Shown piece by piece: positions 9,449 to 17,142 of a DNA stretch of 64,000 bases. The DNA lies in contig JBBDIU010000142.1 of the NCBI GenBank assembly GCA_040880205.1, positions 1 through 64,000 of the forward strand, written 5' to 3'. Both the position numbers and the translations under genes were made by a program. Source of the DNA: WACF01 sp040880205 (GTDB taxonomy: Bacteria > Pseudomonadota > Gammaproteobacteria > Pseudomonadales > Cellvibrionaceae). How positions within the stretch are numbered: position 1 is the first letter of the stretch; each line of letters starts with the position of its first letter. The notes below the pieces were generated by a model that saw only the letters and a list, made by a program, of their open reading frames with translations, was not told the DNA's origin and did not search any database.

Positions 9449-10702
9449 ATGAACCCCTTTGAATACCGCGACGGCGAAATGTACGCCGAACAAGTCAGGC
9501 TTGCTCAGATCGCCGAGCAAGTAGGCACGCCCAGCTATGTATACAGCCGCCAGGCGCTGCTGGATGCATACCAGCAGTATGTGGATGCCTTGGGCGATCA
9601 CCGGGGCATGGTTTGCTACGCGGTAAAGGCCAATTCCAACCTGGCCGTGCTGAGCGTGTTGGCCGAGGCCGGCGCCGGGTTTGACATTGTTTCCGGCGGC
9701 GAGCTGGAGCGTGTGCTCAAAGCCGGTGGCCAGCCGGAAAAAATTATATTTTCCGGAGTCGGCAAAAGCCGGGCGGAAATGCGCCGCGCTCTGGAAATGG
9801 GTATTGCCTGTTTCAACGTGGAGTCCATTTCCGAAATCGATCATCTGGCGGAGGTGGCTGAAGAGTGCGACATCGTCGCACCGGTTTCTCTGCGGGTTAA
9901 CCCCAATGTGGATGCCAAAACCCATCCCTACATTTCCACCGGTCTGCAACAAAACAAATTCGGGATTGGCATTGCGGTGGCCCAGGAAGCCTACGAGTAT
10001 GCCCACAGTTTGCCGGGCCTGGAGATCAAGGGCATCGACTGCCACATCGGTTCACAGCTGACCGATGTGAGCCCCTTGCTGGAAGCTTGTGATCGCCTGC
10101 TGGAACTGCACGATAGCCTGACGGCCAAGGGCATTGCCATTAGTCATTTGGATTTGGGCGGCGGGCTAGGGGTTGTGTACCGTGATGAAACCCTGCCATC
10201 GATTGCCGAGTATTTTGCCCAAGTAAAAGAAAAAGTCGGCAAGCGTAACCTTGCCCTGCTGTGCGAGCCGGGCCGATCTATTACCGCCAACGCGGGCATG
10301 CTTCTGACGCGAGTCGAATATTTGAAAGAGGCCCGCCACAAAAATTTTGCGATTATCGACGCAGCCATGAACGATTACTTGCGGCCCGCCCTTTACCAGG
10401 CTTGGCAACATATACGCCCCGTGCGCGAACCAACCGGCGAGGCGGAAGAAAAAATCTGGGATGTTGTAGGACCGGTGTGCGAGTCCGCGGACTTTATCGG
10501 CCACGATCGGACCTTGGCCTTGCAGGAGGATGACTTGCTGGCAATTATGTCCGCCGGCGCCTACGGTTTTGTAATGAGCTCCAATTACAACAGTCGCGGC
10601 CGCGCGGCGGAAGTGATGGTAAGTGGCTCGCATTTTCAAGTGGTACGGCAACGGGAAAGTTTCGCCGACCTGATCCGCGGCGAATCCACTTTTGTGGGTT
10701 AG
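9449..10702 (+). CDS. lysA: Diaminopimelate decarboxylase
   Basis: Makes L-lysine by decarboxylating meso-diaminopimelate, the last step of the lysine pathway; cytoplasmic, PLP-dependent. The 417-aa product matches the usual family length. The PLP lysine lies in CYAVKAN (about residue 55), the phosphate-binding glycines in DLGGGLGV, and the C-terminal beta domain has CEPGRS and VGPVCESAD. It is followed 12 bp later by dapF, so the two enzymes sharing diaminopimelate are co-expressed. Confidence 0.97.
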   Translation: MNPFEYRDGEMYAEQVRLAQIAEQVGTPSYVYSRQALLDAYQQYVDALGDHRGMVCYAVKANSNLAVLSVLAEAGAGFDIVSGGELERVLKAGGQPEKIIFSGVGKSRAEMRRALEMGIACFNVESISEIDHLAEVAEECDIVAPVSLRVNPNVDAKTHPYISTGLQQNKFGIGIAVAQEAYEYAHSLPGLEIKGIDCHIGSQLTDVSPLLEACDRLLELHDSLTAKGIAISHLDLGGGLGVVYRDETLPSIAEYFAQVKEKVGKRNLALLCEPGRSITANAGMLLTRVEYLKEARHKNFAIIDAAMNDYLRPALYQAWQHIRPVREPTGEAEEKIWDVVGPVCESADFIGHDRTLALQEDDLLAIMSAGAYGFVMSSNYNSRGRAAEVMVSGSHFQVVRQRESFADLIRGESTFVG

Positions 10703-10714
10703 GGCTGAATCCAA

Positions 10715-11545
10715 ATGCGAATCCGTTTCACAAAGATGCACGGCTGCGGTAATGACTTCATCTTGATCGATTGCGTTACCCAGTCTGTTCGCCTCACCCC
10801 GGAAAACGTTCGCTTGCTTGCCGATCGCCATTTCGGCATTGGTTGCGATCAGCTGTTGCTGGTGGAACCACCGACGCAAGCCCACATGGATTTTCGTTAC
10901 CGCATATTTAACAGCGATGGTAACGAAGTAGAACACTGTGGCAATGGTGCGCGTTGCTTTGCCAAGTTCGTGCGCGACCGACGCCTGACCGCTAAATCCA
11001 GTATCAAGGTCGAAACACCGAAAGGAATGATGACACTGGAGGTGTTGGCTAACGATCAAGTCGCCGTGGACATGGGAGTGCCCGTATTGGAACCCGAGGA
11101 TATTCCCTTTGTGGCGGAAGGCCGGTCGGAAACCTACAGCCTGGATATGGACGGCGAAACGCTAAGCATTGCGGCAGTGTCCATGGGCAACCCCCATGCG
11201 GTACTGGTGGTGCCCAATACCGCGGATGCCCCGGTACGAGCTTTGGGAGAAAGGATTCAGCAACACTCGCGTTTTCCCCAAGGTGTTAATGTGGGCTTTA
11301 TGGCGGTATTATCGTCGGACGAGATCGATTTGCGGGTGCTGGAGCGCGGCGCGGGCGAAACCCTGGCCTGCGGGACTGGTGCCTGCGCCGCGGTGGTGGC
11401 TGGCCGCTTACAAGGCCTACTTGACGAACAGGTTAAGGTCAACCTGCCCGGTGGCAGCTTGACTATTTGCTGGGCCGGAGATGGCCAGCCGGTGATTAAG
11501 ACCGGGCCCGCCACCACCGTGTTCCACGGTCAGATTAACCTATAA
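10715..11545 (+). CDS. dapF: Diaminopimelate epimerase
   Basis: Interconverts LL- and meso-diaminopimelate for peptidoglycan and lysine synthesis without a cofactor. The 276-aa length is standard. Both active-site cysteines are visible: the HCGNGARC segment near residue 73 and ACGTGACA near residue 220, with the N-terminal MHGCGNDFILID signature. It lies between lysA and the DUF484 gene in the conserved lptM-lysA-dapF-DUF484-xerC string. Confidence 0.97.
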   Translation: MRIRFTKMHGCGNDFILIDCVTQSVRLTPENVRLLADRHFGIGCDQLLLVEPPTQAHMDFRYRIFNSDGNEVEHCGNGARCFAKFVRDRRLTAKSSIKVETPKGMMTLEVLANDQVAVDMGVPVLEPEDIPFVAEGRSETYSLDMDGETLSIAAVSMGNPHAVLVVPNTADAPVRALGERIQQHSRFPQGVNVGFMAVLSSDEIDLRVLERGAGETLACGTGACAAVVAGRLQGLLDEQVKVNLPGGSLTICWAGDGQPVIKTGPATTVFHGQINL

Positions 11546-11607
11546 TGACATTACGCACCGTCAAATGAAATTACACACGATCGGCAACTCTCATAAAAGT
11601 TGGCATT

Positions 11608-12306
11608 ATGACCAAGCAAGCATCCGATAATAAAAAAGCCGGCATTAGTGAAAGGGACGTTTGCGCCTATTTGCGCGAACACAACGATTTTTTTGTGAGT
11701 CATCCCGAGCTGCTGGAAAGCATCAACCTGCCCCACGAAAGCGGCGACGCCGTCTCCCTGGTGGAGCGACAAGTGGCCTTGCTGCGCGAACGCAATATCG
11801 ACATGCGCCACCGGTTGAGCAAATTGTTGGACAACGCGCGTGACAACGACAAATTATTCGACAAAACCCGACGCTTGATTCTCACGCTTCTCGAGGGACG
11901 CTCGTTGAGCGAGTTGGTCGATACGGTTCTATTTAGTTTTGATCGCGACTTTGCTATTCCCTATACCAGCCTGGTTCTATTTGGCGATGCGGCGCGACTT
12001 CCCGAGTGCAGCGCACACATCTGCGGTGTTCATGACGCACGACATGCGGTGGGCCGCATTCTGACGGCAAACAAGGCAATTTGCGGCGACTTTTCCGCGT
12101 CGGAATTGCAGTTCCTGTTTCCTGGCCAGGCCGAACAAGTTGGCTCCGCCGCAGTTGTACCCCTGCTCCATGGCAATTGTTTCGGATTGCTGGCGGTGGG
12201 CAGCAACGATCCTAATTACTACCGGTCCAGCATGGGGACTTTGTTTCTCGGTCATATCGCTGAAGTATTGAACCGCCTGCTGCCTAAGTATTTGGCCCGG
12301 CATTAG
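11608..12306 (+). CDS. DUF484 family protein
   Basis: A 232-aa cytoplasmic protein of the DUF484 family, whose members have a helical N-terminal region and a GAF-like fold. The N-terminal DVCAYLREHNDFFVSHPELL block is the family signature; a helical or coiled region follows (about 55-90), then the GAF-like part. Function is not established. It is always found next to dapF and xerC, as here, and is probably in the same transcript, 62 bp after dapF. Confidence 0.9.
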   Translation: MTKQASDNKKAGISERDVCAYLREHNDFFVSHPELLESINLPHESGDAVSLVERQVALLRERNIDMRHRLSKLLDNARDNDKLFDKTRRLILTLLEGRSLSELVDTVLFSFDRDFAIPYTSLVLFGDAARLPECSAHICGVHDARHAVGRILTANKAICGDFSASELQFLFPGQAEQVGSAAVVPLLHGNCFGLLAVGSNDPNYYRSSMGTLFLGHIAEVLNRLLPKYLARH

Positions 12307-12412
12307 TATTTCGCCCGCTTATTTTCGGCCAAAGGTTCTACGAGAGACGCTTTCGCAAACCTTTGCGCTCAACGCGCGGCGAATTACGGCGGGTGAGAAT
12401 GGGTGAGGAAGG

Positions 12413-13327
12413 ATGGTGAAAGACTGCCCCATCGACAAGGCCATCGTCCAGTTTCTGCGACATATAGCCGTGGAAAAGCAGCTTTCCGCTCATACCGGCG
12501 CCGCCTACCGGCGCGACCTGAACAATCTTCTCCAATACTGTAAAACACACTCGCTGGGCGCTACCCGCGCGATTCAGCCCCATCACATGCGCCATTGCCT
12601 GTCCCAGCTCCATAGAAAAGGGCTCTCGGCCCGGAGCCTGCAACGCTGGTTAAGCGCCTGCCGTTCGTTTTTTAGTTTTTCCCTGCACCGTGAATGGATG
12701 ACCAAGGATCCGTTGGCTGGCATCCAGGGGCCAAAAGGCGAGCGGCATTTACCCGCCACGCTTGACGTGGATCAGGCAGCTCAATTAATAGAACTGAAGG
12801 GCGACGGTTTTATTTCCCGGCGGGATCGCGCCATGCTGGAATTAATGTATTCCTGTGGCCTGCGCCTGAGTGAAATGGTTCACCTGGATCTGGCGGCAAT
12901 CGATTTTGCAGCGGCTGAATTACGAGTGACGGGCAAAGGCAAGAAAATGCGCATCCTCCCCATCGGCGGATTCGCGCTGGACGCCGTGAAAGCCTGGTTG
13001 AGGGTTCGTGCGGAATGTCGGCAAGCCGATGAATATGCCTTGTTTATTTCCCAACGCGGTACGCGCTTGCAAGCACGCGCAATCCAGAAGCGCTTCGCCA
13101 AAATTGGTATTAGCCAGGGCGTGGATACACCGGTCCACCCCCACATGCTGCGCCATTCCTTCGCCAGCCATATGCTGGAATCCAGCGGCGACTTGCGCGC
13201 GGTACAGGAATTACTGGGCCACGCCAATATATCCACGACCCAGATTTACACCCATCTGGATTTCCAACACCTGGCCAAAATATACGATAGCGCCCATCCC
13301 CGCGCCCACCGCAAAAACAAGCCCTAG
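12413..13327 (+). CDS. xerC: Tyrosine recombinase XerC
   Basis: Site-specific recombinase that with XerD resolves chromosome dimers at dif. The 304-aa protein has the SAM-like N-terminal DNA-binding domain (about 8-95) and the catalytic domain. The catalytic residues are visible: Arg in SCGLRLSEM, Lys in GKGKKMR, His and Arg in HMLRHSFASH, His in LLGHANIS and the nucleophile Tyr in TQIYTHLD. A GAGG ribosome site precedes the ATG closely, and a GTG one codon later is an alternative. The dapF-DUF484-xerC neighbourhood favours XerC over XerD. Confidence 0.95.
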   Translation: MVKDCPIDKAIVQFLRHIAVEKQLSAHTGAAYRRDLNNLLQYCKTHSLGATRAIQPHHMRHCLSQLHRKGLSARSLQRWLSACRSFFSFSLHREWMTKDPLAGIQGPKGERHLPATLDVDQAAQLIELKGDGFISRRDRAMLELMYSCGLRLSEMVHLDLAAIDFAAAELRVTGKGKKMRILPIGGFALDAVKAWLRVRAECRQADEYALFISQRGTRLQARAIQKRFAKIGISQGVDTPVHPHMLRHSFASHMLESSGDLRAVQELLGHANISTTQIYTHLDFQHLAKIYDSAHPRAHRKNKP

Positions 13328-13460
13328 CCCGAATATTTCACCAAACCGCGCGGAATACGACTGCGACTCAACCTCACAGGGCCCGGCGCCATCAAATTGG
13401 CATTTGGTGATCCGGGCTAGACTGTGGCGGCAAAGTTCTCCACTCTGACAATACTTAAAC

Positions 13461-13487
13461 AAAAAACCCCCGGATTTACCGAGGGCC
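13461..13487 (-). terminator. Intrinsic terminator downstream of the SutA-like gene
   Basis: On the minus strand a stem of seven pairs (CCCTCGG with CCGGGGG, one G-T pair) around a five-base loop is followed by seven T residues. It lies about 50 bases after the stop of the minus-strand SutA-like gene, which supports that small gene being real. Confidence 0.8.
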
Positions 13488-13503
13488 TGTTACTCATTGT
13501 CTT

Positions 13504-13534
13504 ACTAGCGACTAGTGTCTAGAGACTAGCGACT
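13504..13534. repeat. Degenerate heptamer repeat (ACTAGNG type)
   Basis: Four consecutive seven-base units, ACTAGCG, ACTAGTG, TCTAGAG and ACTAGCG, lie between the SutA-like gene and its terminator. Units of the same type occur at 15221-15248 (opposite strand) and 40529-40549. Confidence 0.7.
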
Positions 13535-13538
13535 TTTT

Positions 13539-13772
13539 CTAAATCGGTCGACTTCCGTAACTGGTCGCCGGTTTGCGCGGTGGGTCCGCCATAACGTTTG
13601 GCTCGATCTCGTTGATCCGACCCCCCTCGGATAAATAGGCCTGGATGGCGTCGGAAACTTGATCGCGGATCTGGGAACGCGAAGTCGGGGTGCGATCCTC
13701 TGGCCGATCGTCGCGGCTGCCAAAGAATTCCCGCTCTGTTTGGTCCATGTTGCCAAAGAGTTTGTTCGCCAT
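13539..13772 (-). CDS. sutA: SutA-like RNA polymerase-binding regulator
   Basis: A 77-aa protein whose C-terminus, GGRINEIEPNVMADPPRKP followed by YGSRPI, matches the conserved tail of Pseudomonas SutA as I remember it. SutA is a small protein that binds RNA polymerase and supports transcription during slow growth. Known SutA has a long acidic N-terminal arm (about 105 aa in total); here the N-terminal part is short, with only a modest acidic patch (ERE, RDDRPED). Evidence that it is expressed: its own terminator and a perfect CRP/Vfr-type site about 100 bp upstream. In P. aeruginosa the gene also neighbours amtB-glnK. The family call rests on the tail only. Confidence 0.78.
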   Translation of the reverse strand: MANKLFGNMDQTEREFFGSRDDRPEDRTPTSRSQIRDQVSDAIQAYLSEGGRINEIEPNVMADPPRKPATSYGSRPI

Positions 13773-13872
13773 GCTCTTTTCTCACCCTGTAGACTGTTTG
13801 GGCTGGCCAGTGCATTTTCGCTACTGGCGTCAAAATTACCGTGTGACGGAAATATTTATAGTTCAGCTGTTT

Positions 13873-13888
13873 TGTGACGTCAGTCACA
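13873..13888. promoter_or_regulatory. CRP/Vfr-type operator
   Basis: TGTGA-CGTCAG-TCACA is a perfect inverted repeat matching the CRP/Vfr consensus half-sites with the correct six-base spacer; the symmetry extends one base further on each side. It lies about 100 bp upstream of the minus-strand SutA-like start and 180 bp upstream of the plus-strand DUF523 start, so it could serve either. A further TGTGA half-site lies near 13843. Confidence 0.7.
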
Positions 13889-14068
13889 ATCCATCGAGTT
13901 TTTAGCTTGATTCGGCCTTTACAGGGCGCAACGCATCTAGTTTAGTTATTTAAAACGCCAAAACGACAATATTTTGACGTAATCGGACAACAGACAAAAG
14001 TATCGATCTGCGTTGTCAAAAAAATGGCGCCAACAAAACAGGTCCCGGCAACAAGGTGGGGAGGATTA

Positions 14069-14767
14069 GTGAATCAGACAACCAGCCCGGTACTTGGAAT
14101 AAGCGCCTGCCTCGCCGGTGAAGCCGTGCGCTACGACGCCGGGAACAAACGGCAACCAGTACTGATGGCGCTCCTGACGCCCCACCTGCAGTTGCAGCCG
14201 TTTTGCCCCGAAGTGGAAGCAAGATTGGGGGTACCACGGCCGCCGGTGGAACTGATTCAAAGCTCCGCCGGTCATGTTCAAGTGCGCGGGATAGAAGACC
14301 CACGGCTGGATGTGACCCAGGCACTGTCGGCCACGGCCGAAAAGTATTGCCGGCAACAGTTAAGCGCCCTGAGCGGTTTTATATTTAAGAGCCGCTCTCC
14401 CAGCTGTGGTCTGGGTTCGGCGCCGCTAAAGGACACGCGAGGTAGTTTGCTCGACTACCACGATGGATTGTTCGCCAGCCGGCTCCGACGCGTTGCACCT
14501 TGGCTGCCTTGTGTAGAGGAAAGCTGGCTGAAAAGCCCTGAACATTGCTATCGCTTTTTGACCGCGTGCTGGGCTGCCGCCCATTACCACCACCAATATA
14601 CGGGCCACGGTTGGCTGATGGAGTCGCTGGAGCGCGAACTTGCGGCCGATTCAGACGAGTGTGTTTTGCACGCGATTATCGAGTATTTGCTCACGCCAGC
14701 TCCGACGGCTGGAAACACAAAAGCCGCCCAATGGGGACGGCTTTTGGAATATTGGCAAAGTCTATAA
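14069..14767 (+). CDS. DUF523 family protein with extra C-terminal region
   Basis: A 232-aa protein. Residues 1-145 are a DUF523 domain: GISACLAGEAVRYD, FCPEVEARLGVPRPP and KSRSPSCGLG, with conserved cysteines that may bind metal. Residues 150-232 are an additional helical, histidine-rich stretch (AAHYHHQYTGHG) that I do not recognise and that is not the usual DUF1722 partner. The GTG at 14069 is chosen because GGGGAGG sits four bases upstream; the ATG at 14024 has no such site. The function of DUF523 is unknown. Its last codons overlap the terminator shared with the convergent glnK gene. Confidence 0.8.
   Translation: MNQTTSPVLGISACLAGEAVRYDAGNKRQPVLMALLTPHLQLQPFCPEVEARLGVPRPPVELIQSSAGHVQVRGIEDPRLDVTQALSATAEKYCRQQLSALSGFIFKSRSPSCGLGSAPLKDTRGSLLDYHDGLFASRLRRVAPWLPCVEESWLKSPEHCYRFLTACWAAAHYHHQYTGHGWLMESLERELAADSDECVLHAIIEYLLTPAPTAGNTKAAQWGRLLEYWQSL
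14719..14745. terminator. Bidirectional terminator inside the 3' end of the DUF523 gene
   Basis: Perfect outer stem AAAAGCCG / CGGCTTTT with an inner CCC/GGG pair and one bulged A. On the minus strand it ends in a T tract about 45 bases after the glnK stop, so it should terminate glnK; its sequence is also the coding end of the convergent DUF523 gene. Confidence 0.75.
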
Positions 14768-14786
14768 CGCAGGATCCACGCTCTGG

Positions 14787-15125
14787 CTAGACGGCGTCCG
14801 CTCCGGTTTCCCCGGTACGAATACGGATAATTTCCTCGAGGGAGCTGATAAAAATCTTGCCATCGCCAATCTTGCCGGTCTGGGCCGCCTTGCTGATTGC
14901 TTCCACTACCTGCTCAACCATTGGATCGTCCAACGCGAGCTCGATTTTAACCTTGGGCAAAAAATCCACAACGTATTCAGCGCCGCGGTACAGCTCAGTA
15001 TGGCCCTTCTGTCGGCCAAAACCCTTTACCTCGGTCACCGTCATGCCCTGCACACCGACTTCGGACAGGGCGGTACGAACGTCGTCCAGCTTGAATGGTT
15101 TGATTACAGCGGTGATCAGTTTCAT
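14787..15125 (-). CDS. glnK: Nitrogen regulatory protein P-II (first copy)
   Basis: P-II signal protein of 112 aa that senses 2-oxoglutarate, ATP/ADP and glutamine and blocks AmtB when nitrogen is sufficient. The T-loop GHTELYRGAEY carries the uridylylated tyrosine, and the C-terminal RIRTGE signature is present. It lies downstream of amtB on the same strand but is separated by a terminator and 283 bp, so it may have its own promoter. It differs from the second copy (16708-17046) at roughly one quarter of positions, mostly outside the T-loop. Confidence 0.96.
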   Translation of the reverse strand: MKLITAVIKPFKLDDVRTALSEVGVQGMTVTEVKGFGRQKGHTELYRGAEYVVDFLPKVKIELALDDPMVEQVVEAISKAAQTGKIGDGKIFISSLEEIIRIRTGETGADAV

Positions 15126-15220
15126 CGGGCCTTCCTTATTTGCTAATAGTCGTCGCTCGTTAATTGTCGGCGCAGTCGGCGAAGCCGTTACGGGGCTTAA
15201 GATACACGGTCGAAGGAAAA

Positions 15221-15248
15221 GTCTCTAGTCTCTAGTCTCTAGTCTCTA
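15221..15248. repeat. Perfect heptamer tandem repeat, four units
   Basis: Four exact GTCTCTA units (ACTAGAG when read on the minus strand) lie about 95 bp upstream of the first glnK. They are the same seven-base family as the repeats at 13504-13534 and 40529-40549. Exact tandem repeats of this kind can change copy number by slippage. Confidence 0.85.
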
Positions 15249-15321
15249 GGTGAAGTGTACACTCAGCTTGCCATTCTGGGCGCGCCCCGCCTTTACTCGT
15301 CACGCTGCATTTGCCACGCGC

Positions 15322-15352
15322 AAAAAAACCCGGCGCTGGTGAGCTGCCGGGC
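15322..15352 (-). terminator. Intrinsic terminator after amtB
   Basis: On the minus strand CCCGGCAGC and GCGCCGGG form a stem around a short loop, followed by seven T residues, about 60 bases downstream of the amtB stop. It separates amtB from the downstream glnK copy. Confidence 0.85.
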
Positions 15353-15408
15353 ACTCGAAGGGTGAGTAGAGGGAACTTCACGGCTCCATCCCTGGAGTAA
15401 TATTCCAA

Positions 15409-16680
15409 CTAGGCGGACTTGGTGAATTCCGGATAGGCTTCCATGCCGCATTCGGAAAGGTCGACACCTTCGTATTCTTCCTCCTCGGAGACTCGGATCC
15501 CCATAATGGCCTTGATAATGAGCCAAGTGAACAGGCTGGCTCCGAAGACCCAGACAAAAATGGTCAGAGCACCAACCAACTGACCCATGAAAGTGGCACC
15601 ATCCGCATCGGTAATCAGCACCGCGAAAATTCCCCACAGGCCTACCACACCGTGGACCGAGATGGCACCGACGGGATCGTCGATTTTCAGCTTGTCCAAG
15701 CCGACAATGCTGAACACTACGATCACCCCGCCCACGGCACCGATAAGCGTCGCGCTTAAGCCGGTGGGATCGGCGGGTTCCGCGGTAATGGCCACCAGGC
15801 CGGCCAGCGCGCCGTTCAATGCCATGGTTAAATCGGCCTTGCCAAACAGCAGCCGCGCCACCAGCAAGGCGGCGATCAAACCACCAGCCGCTGCGGCATT
15901 GGTGTTGAGGAATACATTGGCAACTTCATTGGCCACATCAATGCCGCCCAGCTTGAGAGTGGAACCACCGTTGAAACCAAACCAACCGAGCCACAGGATA
16001 AAAGTGCCGAGGGTGGCCAGCGGCATGTTGGCGCCCGGAATGGCGTTGATCTCCCCTTTAGGGCCGTACTTGCCTTTCCGTGCACCAAGTACCAAGACCC
16101 CCGCCAGGGCAGCGGCAGCACCCGCCATGTGGACAATACCGGAGCCAGCGTAATCACTGTAGCTCAACTCGTATAGGCCAAACACGCTGTCACCATTCCA
16201 GGTCCAGCTACCTTCAATCGGATAGATGAAGCCCGTCATAACCACGGCAAACACCAGGAAGGCCCACAACTTCATGCGTTCCGCCACGGCACCGGAGACG
16301 ATTGACATGGCGGTTGCCACGAACACCACCTGAAAGAAAAAATCGGAGGCACCGGCGTATTCACCCATCTCGGCAAAACCCGCGTCGTTGGAAGCGGCCA
16401 GTATGGCCTCGGCATCGACGCTGGCCACGGTATCCACTCCCGACAGGAACCAACCACCGTCGTACATGAAATTGTAACCGCAGATCATGTACATGGTGCT
16501 GGCCACGGCAAATAGCGACACGTTTTTGGCCAAAATCTCCGTGGTATTCTTGGAGCGAACCAAGCCCGCCTCCAGCATGGCGAAGCCGGCGGCCATCCAC
16601 ATTACCAGCGCGCCACACACCAAAAAGTAAAAGGTGTCCATGGCGAACTGCAATTCAAATATTTGGTTTTGTAAATCCAT
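15409..16680 (-). CDS. amtB: Ammonium transporter AmtB
   Basis: Inner-membrane ammonium channel of 423 aa with about eleven membrane segments. The pore histidines are visible in GIVHMAGA and ISVHGVVGLWG, with the conserved AGSG before the first. The N-terminus begins directly in the first membrane segment, without a long signal peptide. It lies 27 bp after the second glnK copy on the same strand, the classic glnK-amtB pair, and belongs to a nitrogen-limitation operon that begins at the TorF gene. Confidence 0.96.
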   Translation of the reverse strand: MDLQNQIFELQFAMDTFYFLVCGALVMWMAAGFAMLEAGLVRSKNTTEILAKNVSLFAVASTMYMICGYNFMYDGGWFLSGVDTVASVDAEAILAASNDAGFAEMGEYAGASDFFFQVVFVATAMSIVSGAVAERMKLWAFLVFAVVMTGFIYPIEGSWTWNGDSVFGLYELSYSDYAGSGIVHMAGAAAALAGVLVLGARKGKYGPKGEINAIPGANMPLATLGTFILWLGWFGFNGGSTLKLGGIDVANEVANVFLNTNAAAAGGLIAALLVARLLFGKADLTMALNGALAGLVAITAEPADPTGLSATLIGAVGGVIVVFSIVGLDKLKIDDPVGAISVHGVVGLWGIFAVLITDADGATFMGQLVGALTIFVWVFGASLFTWLIIKAIMGIRVSEEEEYEGVDLSECGMEAYPEFTKSA

Positions 16681-16707
16681 AGCAGTTTCTCCGGAAGAGT
16701 TTTTTCG

Positions 16708-17046
16708 TTACAGCGCTTCTTCGCCGGTTTCCCCGGTGCGAATGCGAATAACTTGTTCGAGTGGGGAAATAAATATCTTGCCGTCCCCAATTTTGCCGCT
16801 ATGGGCCGCTTTGCTGATTGACTCGACAACGTTGTCCACTTGAGAATCGCCAATGGCAACTTCCAATTTTGTTTTCGGCAGAAAATCCACCACGTACTCC
16901 GCACCACGGTACAGTTCGGTGTGGCCTTTTTGCCGGCCAAAACCCTTTACTTCGGTTACGGTAATCCCTTGCACGCCGATTTCAGAAAGGGCCTCACGAA
17001 CAGCATCGAGCTTAAAAGGTTTGATGATCGCTGTTACTAGTTTCAT
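16708..17046 (-). CDS. glnK: Nitrogen regulatory protein P-II (second copy)
   Basis: 112-aa P-II protein immediately upstream of amtB, the canonical GlnK position. T-loop residues GHTELYRGAEY and the C-terminal RIRTGE are intact, so ligand binding and uridylylation should be possible. With the copy at 14787-15125 it brackets amtB on both sides. It lies about 96 bp downstream of the TorF-like porin gene with no evident terminator between, so both probably use the sigma54-type promoter near 17965. Confidence 0.96.
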   Translation of the reverse strand: MKLVTAIIKPFKLDAVREALSEIGVQGITVTEVKGFGRQKGHTELYRGAEYVVDFLPKTKLEVAIGDSQVDNVVESISKAAHSGKIGDGKIFISPLEQVIRIRTGETGEEAL

Positions 17047-17142
17047 AGGTAAATCCTCGTTTGGGCTTGCCTTTTGCCTTGATCTAACCAGGATGTCGGA
17101 AGCGGACTAACGCACTTTGCGCCAGCCCGCTCACATCAGGAC

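Noticed and set aside
10166..11059. 297-codon minus-strand reading frame across lysA and dapF
   Set aside because: Opposite two clear enzymes, spanning their junction; no start signal or family match.
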